From positions 1-64,000 of the forward strand of contig JAEUVO010000053.1 of NCBI GenBank assembly GCA_016786885.1: 64,000 nucleotides of DNA, written 5' to 3'. This DNA is from Chitinophagaceae bacterium (GTDB lineage Bacteria > Bacteroidota > Bacteroidia > Chitinophagales > Chitinophagaceae). Below, piece by piece: positions 1-8,486 of this stretch (positions are counted from its first letter, which is position 1; each line of letters begins with the position of its first letter). A program made the position numbers and the translations under genes. A model generated the notes under the pieces. That model did not search any database. It worked only from the letters and a program-made list of their open reading frames with translations, and had not been told where the DNA came from.

Positions 1-2
1 AT

Positions 3-53
3 CAGGTCGAAAACAAGGGTGTCTTTTTGCATGCCGCAAAATTAAGAGAGTAG
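3..53 (+). CDS. 3' end of an unidentified gene cut by the window edge
   Basis: Frame 3 from the window edge stays open and ends at a TAG at 51-53, giving a tail reading QVENKGVFLHAAKLRE. This looks like an ordinary protein C-terminus, but 16 residues are too few to assign a family. The other two forward frames give less protein-like sequence. The next gene, a sugar nucleotidyltransferase, begins about 115 bases later. Confidence 0.35.
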   Translation, partial: QVENKGVFLHAAKLRE

Positions 54-169
54 AAGGAATGAACCCCGGTAAACTATTCAGGTTTTTGTTTACTGTAAAA
101 GTGCTATTTTCGATGGCTTTTGATTAGTTACCCCGATTAAACGTCGGAAAAACCTCGTTGGCTCAATAC

Positions 170-1159
170 ATGAAAGCTATTATACCAGTGGCGGGAGCAG
201 GTACTAAACTGCGACCTCATAGTTATACTCAACCCAAGGCACTCATTCCATTAGCAGGAAAGACGGTTCTTAGTATTATCATTGACCAGCTGAAAGAAGC
301 CGGGATCAATGAGTTTATTTTTATTGTGGGGTACCTGGGAGAAAAGATAGAGGATTATGTAAAAAATAAATACCCTGACCTTACTGCTCATTATGTTCAT
401 CAGACCGACAGGCAGGGGGTAGGACATGCTGTTCGCCTTACCGGAAACCTGGTGAACAAAGACGAAGTATTTGTAGTATTGGGAGATACTATCTGTGAGT
501 ATGATGTAAAAGAAGTGGTGAATAGCCCTGACTCGATGATCGGGGTGAGGAAAGTAGATGACCCCCGTGATTTTGGGGTGGCAGAGATTAACGAAGAAGG
601 GTACATAGAACATGTGGTGGAAAAACCACAGATACCTAAATCGAATATGGCCATGGTGGGTATTTACAAGATCAAAGAAAGTGAACAGCTTTTTCAATGC
701 CTCGAGAATAATATCCGCCAGGGACTTCGCAGTCACGGTGAATACAGTCTTACAGATGCATTGGATTGCATGATAAAGAATGGCGCTAAGTTTAAATCTT
801 TCAAAGTAGAGAACTGGTTTGATTGTGGTCGGAAAGAAACTTTGCTGGAGTCAAATGCACTTTTACTGAAGAAATTCGCCCGGGAAACTTCTGCAGACCA
901 GTACGAAAACTCGGTGATCATATCCCCGGTTAGCATAGGCGCCGGCTGTGTTATTAAAAACTCCATCATAGGCCCCAATGTTGCCATTGGAGAGAACACT
1001 ACGGTGGACTATTCCATTGTCAAAGATTCTATCATTGGTTCTTTTTCCAACCTGTACGATATAGTATTGGATGATTCTGTTATCGGGAGTGATACCAATC
1101 TCCGGGGAGAATCCCGTTCACTGAATATCGGTGATAATACAAGTATTGATCTTGGATAG
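170..1159 (+). CDS. Sugar-phosphate nucleotidylyltransferase with left-handed beta-helix tail
   Basis: The protein (329 aa from ATG 170) is a nucleotidyltransferase of the glucose-1-phosphate thymidylyl/uridylyltransferase superfamily, which makes NDP-sugars from NTP and sugar 1-phosphate. The N-terminus has the nucleotide-binding loop VAGAGTKLRP (usually GxGTRLRP, here K for R) followed by PKALIPLAGK. LGDT and NWFDCG are metal and sugar-site motifs. From about residue 245 a hexapeptide-like stretch (GAGCVIKNSIIGPNVAIG) predicts a beta-helix, as in bifunctional or archaeal-type enzymes. An upstream TTG at 158 is in frame, but ATG 170 places the start directly before the conserved KAIIPVAG strand. 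The exact sugar cannot be told from sequence. No acetyltransferase active site is evident, so the helix may only serve oligomerisation. Confidence 0.88.
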   Translation: MKAIIPVAGAGTKLRPHSYTQPKALIPLAGKTVLSIIIDQLKEAGINEFIFIVGYLGEKIEDYVKNKYPDLTAHYVHQTDRQGVGHAVRLTGNLVNKDEVFVVLGDTICEYDVKEVVNSPDSMIGVRKVDDPRDFGVAEINEEGYIEHVVEKPQIPKSNMAMVGIYKIKESEQLFQCLENNIRQGLRSHGEYSLTDALDCMIKNGAKFKSFKVENWFDCGRKETLLESNALLLKKFARETSADQYENSVIISPVSIGAGCVIKNSIIGPNVAIGENTTVDYSIVKDSIIGSFSNLYDIVLDDSVIGSDTNLRGESRSLNIGDNTSIDLG

Positions 1160-1209
1160 TTAAGTCCCTTGTCATAATTATCTTTACTGGGACTAAAGAT
1201 TAATGACTA

Positions 1210-2163
1210 ATGACTTCTTTCTCAAATCGCATCACCAAACTTTTCAGTATTGATTATCCCATCATCCAGGCAGGGATGATCTGGGCAAGCGGCTGGCGGC
1301 TGGCCAGCGCAGTAAGCAATGCTGGTGGTTTAGGTATCATTGGTGCAGGATCTATGTACCCGGAAGTTTTAAAGGAGCACCTGCAACAATGCAAGGCAGC
1401 AACCAGTCTCCCATTTGGTGTAAATCTCCCTTTGTTATATCCAGATATTGATAAGCATGTTCGTATAATTATTGAGGAAGGGGTGAGAATTGTTTTTACC
1501 TCAGCGGGTAATCCCAAAACATGGACCAGTGTTTTGAAGGAAAATGGAATTACAGTAGTACATGTTGTAAGCTCTTCCAAATTTGCCAAAAAAGCGGAAG
1601 AAGCTGGTTGTGATGCCGTGGTGGCAGAAGGGTTTGAAGCCGGCGGGCATAATGGGAGAGAGGAAACAACCACTATGGTACTGATACCGGCTGTTGTAAA
1701 AGCAGTAAAGATCCCGGTGATCGCTGCCGGGGGTATAGCAACAGGCAGGCAGATGCTGGCGGCCATGATACTTGGAGCAGAAGGTGCCCAGTTAGGAAGC
1801 CGCTTTGTAGCTAGTGAGGAGGCCTCCTCACATATAAATTTTAAAAAGGCAGTGATCAGTTCACAGGAAGGTGATACACAACTATCCTTAAAGCAACTGA
1901 CACCCGTAAGGCTGTTAAAAAATGATTTTTTCAGGCAGGTGCAAGAGGCCGAAATAAAGGGGGCAACTATTGAAGAGTTAACTACGTTACTGGGTAGAGC
2001 GAGGGCAAAAAAGGGAATGTTTGAAGGTGATCTGAAAGAGGGAGAGCTTGAAATAGGCCAGGTAAGCGCCATTTTAGATGATATTTTACCGGCCGGCCAG
2101 ATAGTGAAAAATGTGTGGAAGGAATTTACAGACGGTTTGGTAAATCCGGTGAAAATGCTCTAA
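1210..2163 (+). CDS. Nitronate monooxygenase-family flavoprotein
   Basis: This 317-residue protein fits the nitronate monooxygenase (2-nitropropane dioxygenase)/FabK-like TIM-barrel family, which binds FMN and oxidises alkyl nitronates or acts as an enoyl reductase. Visible motifs are the N-terminal strand YPIIQAGM, the glycine-rich NAGGLGIIGAG, the conserved EAGGHNG loop (residues about 143-149) and the phosphate-binding IPVIAAGGIATGRQ, followed by GAEGAQLGSRF. Length is normal for class I/II enzymes. It starts 50 bases after the nucleotidyltransferase and may be co-transcribed, although the functions are unrelated. The substrate is unknown; nitronate detoxification is the default family role. 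Confidence 0.88.
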   Translation: MTSFSNRITKLFSIDYPIIQAGMIWASGWRLASAVSNAGGLGIIGAGSMYPEVLKEHLQQCKAATSLPFGVNLPLLYPDIDKHVRIIIEEGVRIVFTSAGNPKTWTSVLKENGITVVHVVSSSKFAKKAEEAGCDAVVAEGFEAGGHNGREETTTMVLIPAVVKAVKIPVIAAGGIATGRQMLAAMILGAEGAQLGSRFVASEEASSHINFKKAVISSQEGDTQLSLKQLTPVRLLKNDFFRQVQEAEIKGATIEELTTLLGRARAKKGMFEGDLKEGELEIGQVSAILDDILPAGQIVKNVWKEFTDGLVNPVKML

Positions 2164-2231
2164 TTTTAAATCTACCACCAGAGAAAAGGGAAGTGCTGAA
2201 GGGTTATTTTACAACCATTCAAAAAAGTACA

Positions 2232-2621
2232 ATGAAACAAAAATCTCTACTGTTGGCATTTTGCCTGTTGGGCTTTGTTGTTGCAAAAGCAAACAACGGA
2301 CCTGGTGATGGTAAAAAAGATGAGCTGAATGGCATTGTCGTTCATTCAGAAACAAAAAAACCTTTGAAAGATGTGAGTGTTACCGCTTACCTCGTATCCA
2401 AAAAAGAGAAAATTGTGCTGAGTGATGATGAGGGAGGTTTTTCATTTGATGAATTAAAGCCCGGTACATATAAATTTGTATTTGAAAAATCCGGCTTTAA
2501 AAAGATCACAAAAGAAAAAGTGGTTATAAAAACAGACGAAACTTTCCTGATGAAGATCGAAATGATCGAAATGAGTGATTTTGAGATCATGCCCTCTCCG
2601 TTTAATGTAGGAGGATTATAA
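2232..2621 (+). CDS. Small exported carboxypeptidase-regulatory-like domain protein
   Basis: ATG 2232 opens a 129-residue protein with a typical signal peptide (MKQKSLLLAFCLLGFVVAKA). The frame is also open upstream into the preceding gene, but that extension lacks the signal and is rejected. The mature part has the beta-sandwich pattern of carboxypeptidase regulatory-like/CarbopepD_reg domains: GIVVHSETKKPLKDVSV, DDEGGFSFDEL and KPGTYKFVFEKSGFKK. Such domains are usually attached to TonB receptors or peptidases; here the domain stands alone. It probably sits in the periplasm or at the cell surface. Function is unknown. A strong bidirectional terminator follows. Confidence 0.75.
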   Translation: MKQKSLLLAFCLLGFVVAKANNGPGDGKKDELNGIVVHSETKKPLKDVSVTAYLVSKKEKIVLSDDEGGFSFDELKPGTYKFVFEKSGFKKITKEKVVIKTDETFLMKIEMIEMSDFEIMPSPFNVGGL

Positions 2622-2640
2622 AAACTAAGTTTACAATATA

Positions 2641-2680
2641 AAAGACCCCTTTCAATTTATTGAAAGGGGTCTTTGTTTTT
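2641..2680. terminator. Bidirectional intrinsic terminator
   Basis: The sequence AAAGACCCCTTTCAA-TTTA-TTGAAAGGGGTCTTT forms a near-perfect hairpin followed by GTTTTT on the plus strand and TTTTATATTG on the minus strand. It separates two convergent genes and can serve both. Confidence 0.85.
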
Positions 2681-2708
2681 CACGACTGGTTTTGGCAAAC
2701 TTTATCGA

Positions 2709-3545
2709 TCAGTCCAGGTTCATATCAAAATCATCATCATCTTTTTCTATGCTGAACTTTTTATGTTTTTCCAGGAACTTACGATACTTATTATAAGTCT
2801 GTTCAGAAGCTTTCTTTCCATTGATTAAAAGTTCACCATCCTTATGTTTCAGGGTGTAGCCTTCCTTTTTATTGATCAGGCCATCACTCTCTAACCCATT
2901 TACAAACTCCTTGTATTCTTTGATCTCTGCTTTGGCTTTTTCAATTTCTACTTTAGCATTGGCTAATTCTTTTTCCAGTTTTGGGCCAAGGTCTTTCATT
3001 TCTTCCTGTACTTTTTGTAATTCTTCCTGTACATGTTTCATGTCGATATTTTTTACTTTGTCCATCTCAGCCTTCATTTTATCCCAGTCTATCTTCGCCA
3101 TGGACTGCTGTACTTCCATCTGGATTTTAGCCATGTCAACCTGTTTCATGGCATTATTTATTTCTTCTTTGATATTGTTCCAATCTACTTTAGCAAGGGA
3201 AGTTTCTACTTCTTTTTTGATCTTGTCGAAGTCGACTTCCTTCATGGCTCTTTCTATTTCCAGTCTTATTTTATCGGCATCAATTTTTTTCAGGGCTTCT
3301 GAAAGTTCTTTCTGCATTTTATCCATGTCAATTTTTAAATCTGCTCCGTCCAGTTCTGCAAGCACATCATCAAGATCACGGATCTTCTTTTCCCGGTCTT
3401 TTGACTTTTTGGGAACAGTATCATTGGCAGATTGCTGGTATTGACCCGGAGACTGGCGGTGATCCCAGGAAATGAGCCCGATGGTAAGGCCTGCGGTAAG
3501 CAGAATAAGAAATAACCTGCCGGTTGTGAAGGTTGTTGGTTTCAT
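2709..3545 (-). CDS. Exported or membrane-anchored protein with seven 16-residue helical repeats
   Basis: This 278-residue protein is not recognised as a named family. Residues 11-26 form one hydrophobic N-terminal segment (signal anchor or uncleaved signal), followed by a polar linker rich in K, D and R. From about residue 68 to 179 there are seven consecutive units of exactly 16 residues with the pattern [A/S]xxKhDxxKhxxEhxx (for example AMKEVDFDKIKKEVET and SLAKVDWNNIKEEINN). These should form a long amphipathic helical rod or coiled coil outside the cytoplasm. The C-terminal 80 residues are lysine/aspartate rich and contain KDGELLINGKKASEQTYNKY, resembling a small repeat seen in Bacteroidota proteins of unknown function. 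The gene stands alone between terminators and has its own promoter flanked by palindromes. Confidence 0.8.
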   Translation of the reverse strand: MKPTTFTTGRLFLILLTAGLTIGLISWDHRQSPGQYQQSANDTVPKKSKDREKKIRDLDDVLAELDGADLKIDMDKMQKELSEALKKIDADKIRLEIERAMKEVDFDKIKKEVETSLAKVDWNNIKEEINNAMKQVDMAKIQMEVQQSMAKIDWDKMKAEMDKVKNIDMKHVQEELQKVQEEMKDLGPKLEKELANAKVEIEKAKAEIKEYKEFVNGLESDGLINKKEGYTLKHKDGELLINGKKASEQTYNKYRKFLEKHKKFSIEKDDDDFDMNLD

Positions 3546-3583
3546 AAACGAAAATTTTAAAGATTGTGTTTAAATTGTTTTTC

Positions 3584-3629
3584 ACGAAATACTTCGTATC
3601 AAATATACGACTGATTTCGTATTACGAAA
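3584..3629 (-). promoter_or_regulatory. Twin palindromic operator around the promoter of the 16-residue-repeat gene
   Basis: Two related inverted repeats flank a consensus -7 box. Site A at 3584-3597 reads ACGAA-ATAC-TTCGT. Site B at 3615-3629 reads TTTCGTA-T-TACGAAA, a perfect 15-bp palindrome. Both share the half site TTCGTA. The spacing fits two repressor or activator dimers over the promoter of the gene that starts at 3545. No regulator gene for this operator was recognised nearby. Confidence 0.6.
3600..3607 (-). promoter_or_regulatory. -7 box of the gene at 2709-3545
   Basis: On the minus strand the sequence reads TATATTTG, an exact match to the Bacteroidota -7 consensus TAnnTTTG. It lies about 55 bases before the start codon and sits between the two palindromes. 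A clear TTTG -33 box at 19-21 bases is not present, so activation by a bound protein is possible. Confidence 0.55.
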
Positions 3630-3655
3630 CATCCTTGCCGGGAAAAGGGAAATTT

Positions 3656-3690
3656 TAACAAAAAGCCCCTTACCATAGGGTAAGAGGCTT
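3656..3690 (-). terminator. Intrinsic terminator of the ABC exporter operon
   Basis: On the minus strand AAGCCTCTTACC-CTAT-GGTAAGGGGCTT forms a 12-bp stem with one mismatch, followed by a T-rich tract (TTTGTTAAAA). It lies 20 bases after the stop of the permease gene. Confidence 0.8.
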
Positions 3691-3710
3691 AAATAAGTAC
3701 ATATTATTCA

Positions 3711-4982
3711 TTAGTTTTTTCGAAATGCCCAGCGGATCATTTCTTTCCAGGTGGGCTTTTTGCCATACATCAGAATACCTGTGCGATAGATCTTTCCGGC
3801 AAACCATACGGTGAGAATAAAGCCAAGTACCAGCAATCCCATAGACAATCCTAACTGCCACCAGGGTACAGTACCCGGTACACCATATGGAATTCTTGCC
3901 ATCATTACTATAGGCGAGCTGAATGGGATTATGCTTCCCCATACAGCAATCGGACCTGTTGGATCAGATATTGCGGCTGTCATTAAAGCTATAGATATAA
4001 TGACCAGCATGGTGATAGGGAAGCTAAGTGATTGCGCTTCCCGCATATCTTCATTCACGGCGCTGCCAATAGCGCCATACAGGGATGAGTAAAAGAAAAA
4101 GCCTGCCAGGAAATAAAACCCAAAACAAAATAGTATCAGCGGCACATTCACACTGGTAAATATTTTCTGCATGCTGCCCACCATTTGTGTAGCCATGCCA
4201 CCTGACCCGGATGCTTTACCTATATTGTATACAATCAGTATGAATGCTATCCATAAAAAGAACTGTGTTAAAGCTACTAACCCGATACCGAGAATTTTTC
4301 CCAGCATCATCTGGAATGGTTTTACTGAAGAAACAATTACTTCAGCAATACGATTGGTTTTTTCTTCCATTACACCCATCATTACCTGCGAACCATAAAT
4401 CAGCAGTATGAAATAGATAAGGAAACCGGCGATATAACCAATCCCCTCTGCTGTTTTTGCATTTGCATTTTCGTCTTGTATATTTTTGGGTGTTACGCCA
4501 AGCTTCTTTGTCAGTATCTGTTGTTTTGTAAGGTCTATCTGCAGGCTGTCATTTTTAATATCACTCCAGATCCTGTTGAGTTTGGCTTCCACTGCTGCAG
4601 TAGATCCGCTTCCATATGATTTATTGGATTTAAAGAAAAGGCTGTCAGAGCCTTCTTTCCAGTCAATCGCCGGGATTACAATATACCCATCATAGCCGGC
4701 CGTTTTATAATCGGCAATTACTTTATCAGCGTTTCCTTTTACCAGTGTAAGTACAGAACTGTTATCTCTTACGTTCTGCTTATTGATCGCATCGTTGGAA
4801 AAAAAACCTGAATTGTCAATAATAGCCACATGCAGATTTTGTTTGCTTTTTTCTGCGATAAAGCCCATCCCGAATATTAAACCCAAATAAAGCAATGGGA
4901 ATAGCAGGGTAGAAATGATAAAAGTTTTCTTCCGCACCCTTGTCAGGTATTCTCTTTTTATTATGATCCAGATCTTATTCAT
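3711..4982 (-). CDS. ABC-2 type exporter permease (NatB-like)
   Basis: The 423-residue membrane protein matches the ABC-2 permease architecture. The cytoplasmic start KREYLTRVRKKTFIISTLL leads into the first membrane helix. A large extracytoplasmic domain of about 150 residues follows (about 40-185), then a cluster of five or six helices (GYIAGFLIYFILLIYGSQVMMG onward). Conserved family signatures are EEKTNRIAEVIVSSVKPFQMM on the cytoplasmic side and NEDMREAQSLSFP. The partner ATPase gene lies immediately upstream, 26 bases away, so the two form an operon. The NatAB relationship suggests export of sodium, drugs or lipids, but the substrate is not shown by sequence. Confidence 0.9.
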   Translation of the reverse strand: MNKIWIIIKREYLTRVRKKTFIISTLLFPLLYLGLIFGMGFIAEKSKQNLHVAIIDNSGFFSNDAINKQNVRDNSSVLTLVKGNADKVIADYKTAGYDGYIVIPAIDWKEGSDSLFFKSNKSYGSGSTAAVEAKLNRIWSDIKNDSLQIDLTKQQILTKKLGVTPKNIQDENANAKTAEGIGYIAGFLIYFILLIYGSQVMMGVMEEKTNRIAEVIVSSVKPFQMMLGKILGIGLVALTQFFLWIAFILIVYNIGKASGSGGMATQMVGSMQKIFTSVNVPLILFCFGFYFLAGFFFYSSLYGAIGSAVNEDMREAQSLSFPITMLVIISIALMTAAISDPTGPIAVWGSIIPFSSPIVMMARIPYGVPGTVPWWQLGLSMGLLVLGFILTVWFAGKIYRTGILMYGKKPTWKEMIRWAFRKN

Positions 4983-5008
4983 GACAGATGGTTAAATGGT
5001 AAATTAAT

Positions 5009-5947
5009 TTATGCCTCTATTTTTTGAAACTGGCGGGCTGTAGGTGTTCCTTCTACCAGTTTGATGAAAATATCGTTGAGTGAAGGCAGTATTTCATTGA
5101 AAGATTGAATAGCGATTCCCTGTTGCAACAAGTACTGCAATACAGCATTCGGGTTTTGCCCTTCTTTTATCCGTATCACATGTGAGTGATCTTTTGATCC
5201 GATCAGATCAAATGGTGCAATACCATTTACAGATGATAAGGCCTGTTCTGTACCAATGCTGAAGAGGTTCTCTTTAAAATCCTGCTTTACCTGCTTCACT
5301 GTTCCATCCAGTATCTTTTTTCCTTTATTTACCAGTACAATATGATTACAGATCTCTTCCACCTGTTCCATACGATGTGTGCTGAATATGATGGTGGAAC
5401 CACTTTGAGCCAGGTTGAAGATTTCATCTTTGATCAGGTTACTGTTAACAGGATCCAATCCGCTGAAAGGTTCATCAAGGATAATAAGCTTTGGTTCATG
5501 CAAGACCGTGGTGACAAATTGCAGTTTTTGTCCCATTCCTTTTGAAAGATCTTCCACTTTCTTATTCCACCAGCTTTCCATTTCAAATTTGAGGAACCAT
5601 TTTTTGATCTTGGCCATAGCATCTTTATGGCTGAGCCCTTTCAATTGTGCCAGGTACATAGCCTGTTCGCCAATTTTCATTTTTTTATACAAACCCCTTT
5701 CTTCCGGCATATAACCGATATAACCTACATCATTAACAGGGTCAAATTTTTTGCCATCAAAGATGATATTCCCTTCATCAGGATAGAAGATACCGGTGAT
5801 CATTCTTATCAAAGTGGTTTTTCCGGCGCCATTCGGCCCCAGTAAACCAAATATCTGCCCCCGTTCTACTGTAAGGCTGATATCATCAACTGCTTTTTGA
5901 GTGGCAAAGTATTTTCTTAGATTTTGTAATTCAAGAATAGCGGCCAT
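5009..5947 (-). CDS. ABC exporter ATP-binding protein (NatA-like)
   Basis: This 312-residue ATPase has all nucleotide-binding motifs: Walker A GPNGAGKTTL (about residues 36-45), signature LSKGMGQKLQF, Walker B LIILDEPFSGLD and the switch histidine in STHRMEQ. The C-terminal 85 residues form the extra domain typical of exporter ATPases (DUF4162-like). It is the first gene of a two-gene operon with the ABC-2 permease and would drive export across the inner membrane. The upstream 107-base gap carries no clear consensus promoter. Confidence 0.93.
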   Translation of the reverse strand: MAAILELQNLRKYFATQKAVDDISLTVERGQIFGLLGPNGAGKTTLIRMITGIFYPDEGNIIFDGKKFDPVNDVGYIGYMPEERGLYKKMKIGEQAMYLAQLKGLSHKDAMAKIKKWFLKFEMESWWNKKVEDLSKGMGQKLQFVTTVLHEPKLIILDEPFSGLDPVNSNLIKDEIFNLAQSGSTIIFSTHRMEQVEEICNHIVLVNKGKKILDGTVKQVKQDFKENLFSIGTEQALSSVNGIAPFDLIGSKDHSHVIRIKEGQNPNAVLQYLLQQGIAIQSFNEILPSLNDIFIKLVEGTPTARQFQKIEA

Positions 5948-6054
5948 AGTGATGGTTTTGGAATGTAAAATTAGTTGTCCTGACGAAATGATGGGCTGAA
6001 ATCGGTAAGTGGTGGTTATACCAGTGCAAACTGCTTAAACTGTAGTGTGAATTA

Positions 6055-7614
6055 TCAGCTAAAGAATATTTTTATCTGTTTTGCCACCCTTTCACCATCC
6101 ATAGCGGCGCTAACGATACCCCCAGCATAGCCGGCACCTTCACCACAGGGATATAAATTCCTGATTTGCGGATGTTGTAAGGTGACCGGGTCTCTTGGTA
6201 TGCGGACAGGAGAGGAGGTTCTTGATTCTGTTGCTACTACAATAGCCTCATTGGTGAAGTACCCTTTCATCTTTTTACCATATTCCTTAAAGGCCTGTTG
6301 CAGGCTTTTATGAACAAATGGCGGTAACACCTCTTTTAATGAAGAAGAACTGACACCTGGTAAATAAGAACATTCAGGAAGGGAGGAAGAAATTTTATTT
6401 TCGGCAAAATCAACTAGCCGTTGGGCTGGCGCTACAAACTTTCCTCCTCCTTTTTCAAATGCTTTTTTCTCTACGGCTTGCTGAAAGAACATAGCCGCCA
6501 GCGGTCCATGCTGTTTGAAGGATTGAAAATCTTTTTCTTCCACTGTTACCACAATACCACTGTTTGCAAAAGGGTTATTTCGTTTAGAAGGGCTCCATCC
6601 ATTTACAACCAGTTCACCCGGTGAAGTGGCTGCGGGAGCAATAATGCCACCCGGGCACATACAGAATGAAAAAATCCCCTTTCCATCCACTTGCTGCACC
6701 CAACTATAGGAAGCCGGAGGTAAGAAATCGCCACGGACCGGACAATGATACTGACTGCTGTCAATGAGTGATTGCGGATGTTCCACTCTTACACCCAGGG
6801 CAAATGGTTTTGCCTCTATCAGTATTTTATTGGCATGAAGCAAACTGAAAATATCCCTGGCGGAATGGCCGGCGGCAAGAATAATTGAATCTGCTTCAAA
6901 GTTGCTTCCATCTGCTGTCTTTACTCCTGTTATCCTTTCTTCCTGAATATTGAAACCGGTCACTTTCTTTTCAAATAAAAATTCTCCGCCGCAGTCCAGG
7001 ATTTTATTTCGCATAGCAGTGATGATCTGTGGTAGTTTATTAGTACCAATATGCGGATGAGATTCGTATAAAATCTTTTCTTCTGCCCCAAAATGGACGA
7101 AGAGATTTAAAATGCGATTGATATCGCCCCTTTTACTGCTCCGGGTATATAATTTGCCATCACTGTAGGTGCCGGCACCGCCTTCGCCGAAGCAATAATT
7201 GCTGTCGGGGTTCACTTCCCCTTCTTTATTCAATAATGCAAGGTCTCTTCTCCGGGCTTTTACATCTTTTCCTCTTTCCAGGAGGATTGGTTTAATGCCA
7301 CTTTCAATCAGTTGTAATGCGGCGAATAAGCCAGCTGGCCCGGCACCAATGATAATGACTGTTCGTACAGCTTTTTTTACGTCTTTAAAATCAAAAGGAG
7401 TTAATTCTCTTTGTTGAAAGGGTTCATTGATAAATGCCTTCAAAGTCAGATTAATCCAGGGTTGCTTGCTGCGGGCATCTATTGATTGTTTCAGGATATG
7501 AAAACCACTTATGGCAGTTGTTTGTACTGCTTCGGCGCTGGCTATATATCTTTTTATGATAGCCTGATCTGCTGCTTCAGAAGGCAGCAATTTAAGAGAA
7601 ATGTCCTTTTGCAT
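6055..7614 (-). CDS. FAD-dependent oxidoreductase of the COG2509 type
   Basis: The protein (519 aa) begins with an N-terminal alpha/beta region of about 85 residues. A Rossmann dinucleotide fold follows, marked by IIIGAGPAGLFAALQL and the acidic strand end ILLERG. FGEGGAGTYSDGKLYTR is characteristic of the uncharacterised FAD-dependent dehydrogenase family COG2509. Further conserved parts are ADSIILAAGHSARD, the cysteine-containing FSFCMCPGGII, and a C-terminal FAD-binding YPCGEGAGYAGGIVSAAMDG. Length is normal and the gene is intact. The physiological substrate is unknown for the family. It is transcribed alone, divergent from the nucleotidase pair. Confidence 0.88.
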   Translation of the reverse strand: MQKDISLKLLPSEAADQAIIKRYIASAEAVQTTAISGFHILKQSIDARSKQPWINLTLKAFINEPFQQRELTPFDFKDVKKAVRTVIIIGAGPAGLFAALQLIESGIKPILLERGKDVKARRRDLALLNKEGEVNPDSNYCFGEGGAGTYSDGKLYTRSSKRGDINRILNLFVHFGAEEKILYESHPHIGTNKLPQIITAMRNKILDCGGEFLFEKKVTGFNIQEERITGVKTADGSNFEADSIILAAGHSARDIFSLLHANKILIEAKPFALGVRVEHPQSLIDSSQYHCPVRGDFLPPASYSWVQQVDGKGIFSFCMCPGGIIAPAATSPGELVVNGWSPSKRNNPFANSGIVVTVEEKDFQSFKQHGPLAAMFFQQAVEKKAFEKGGGKFVAPAQRLVDFAENKISSSLPECSYLPGVSSSSLKEVLPPFVHKSLQQAFKEYGKKMKGYFTNEAIVVATESRTSSPVRIPRDPVTLQHPQIRNLYPCGEGAGYAGGIVSAAMDGERVAKQIKIFFS

Positions 7615-7685
7615 ATTGTCAGGTTTTTATCCTGAAAAATCTTACGCAAAGATGCAAATAAAATTCCGGGATATTTTTTCATTTT

Positions 7686-7717
7686 TTTGTTATGAAAGTA
7701 AAATAGTAATACCTTCA
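7686..7717 (+). promoter_or_regulatory. Promoter of the nucleotidase operon
   Basis: A TTTG at 7686-7689 is followed after exactly 20 bases by TACCTTCA at 7710-7717, close to the Bacteroidota consensus TAnnTTTG. The predicted transcript start is about 10 bases before ATG 7734. Confidence 0.5.
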
Positions 7718-7733
7718 AACGAGTTGGACAATT

Positions 7734-8486
7734 ATGAATACAAGGTTATTTTCTTCAGCGGCTCTGATACTATTTCTACTGGCAGGTGTTTCCTGCAAAA
7801 CTCCTTACCAGAGTCAGTCACTTCAGTACAAAGGTTACCGTATCAATAATACACAACAACAGGATTCAGCAGTTCTTGTTTTTTTAAAACCATACAGTGA
7901 TAGTGTGAACAGCAGTATGAATGCGGTAGTGGGTATTGCCGAAACGAGTCTTGAAAAAAAGCAACCGGAAGCAACGCTGGGTAATTTTATGGTAGATGCA
8001 TTTTTAATCATGTCCAGGGAAAAGTATAACACAGAAGTAGATATTGCTTTTGTAAACTTTGGTGGTATCAGGTTGACCCAATTACCTGCAGGCAACGTTA
8101 CAAGAGGTAAAATTTTTGAGTTAATGCCTTTTGATAATTTATTAATTCTTCAAAAAATTAAAGGCAGTGTGCTGCAACAATTACTTGATCTTACAGCTGA
8201 CATGGGTGGCTGGCCCATGGCCGGATTAACTATGCAGATTAAAGATAAAAAAGCTATCAATGTAATGATAGGTGGTAAACCCATAGACCCTGACCGGGTG
8301 TATACGATCGCTAATTCAGATTTTATCGCCAATGGGGGCGATAATGCTGACATGCTTCGCCCCATTCCGCAAATAACAAATGGCTACCTGATGAGGGATG
8401 CTATTTTTGATTATATCAGTAAATTGAAAAGCCAGGGAAAAAATATTACTGCAACCATTGAAAACCGGGTTACCAATGCTCAGTAG
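7734..8486 (+). CDS. 5'-nucleotidase C-terminal domain lipoprotein
   Basis: The 250-residue protein corresponds to the C-terminal substrate-binding domain of UshA-type 5'-nucleotidases. Motifs seen are GNFMVDAF, VNFGGIR, GKIFELMPFDN and the late ANSDFIANGGDNADML, which in the family hold the nucleobase stacking residues. The N-terminus is a signal peptide ending in GVSCKT, a plausible lipobox, so the protein is probably lipid-anchored. It lacks the catalytic metallophosphoesterase domain, which is encoded by the next gene, overlapping by 11 bases. The two products presumably act together. Confidence 0.87.
   Translation: MNTRLFSSAALILFLLAGVSCKTPYQSQSLQYKGYRINNTQQQDSAVLVFLKPYSDSVNSSMNAVVGIAETSLEKKQPEATLGNFMVDAFLIMSREKYNTEVDIAFVNFGGIRLTQLPAGNVTRGKIFELMPFDNLLILQKIKGSVLQQLLDLTADMGGWPMAGLTMQIKDKKAINVMIGGKPIDPDRVYTIANSDFIANGGDNADMLRPIPQITNGYLMRDAIFDYISKLKSQGKNITATIENRVTNAQ

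Noticed and set aside
2115..2231. Long upstream extension of the small exported protein overlapping the nitronate monooxygenase gene
   Set aside because: ATG 2232 is followed directly by a signal peptide; the extension overlaps another gene and has no coding character.
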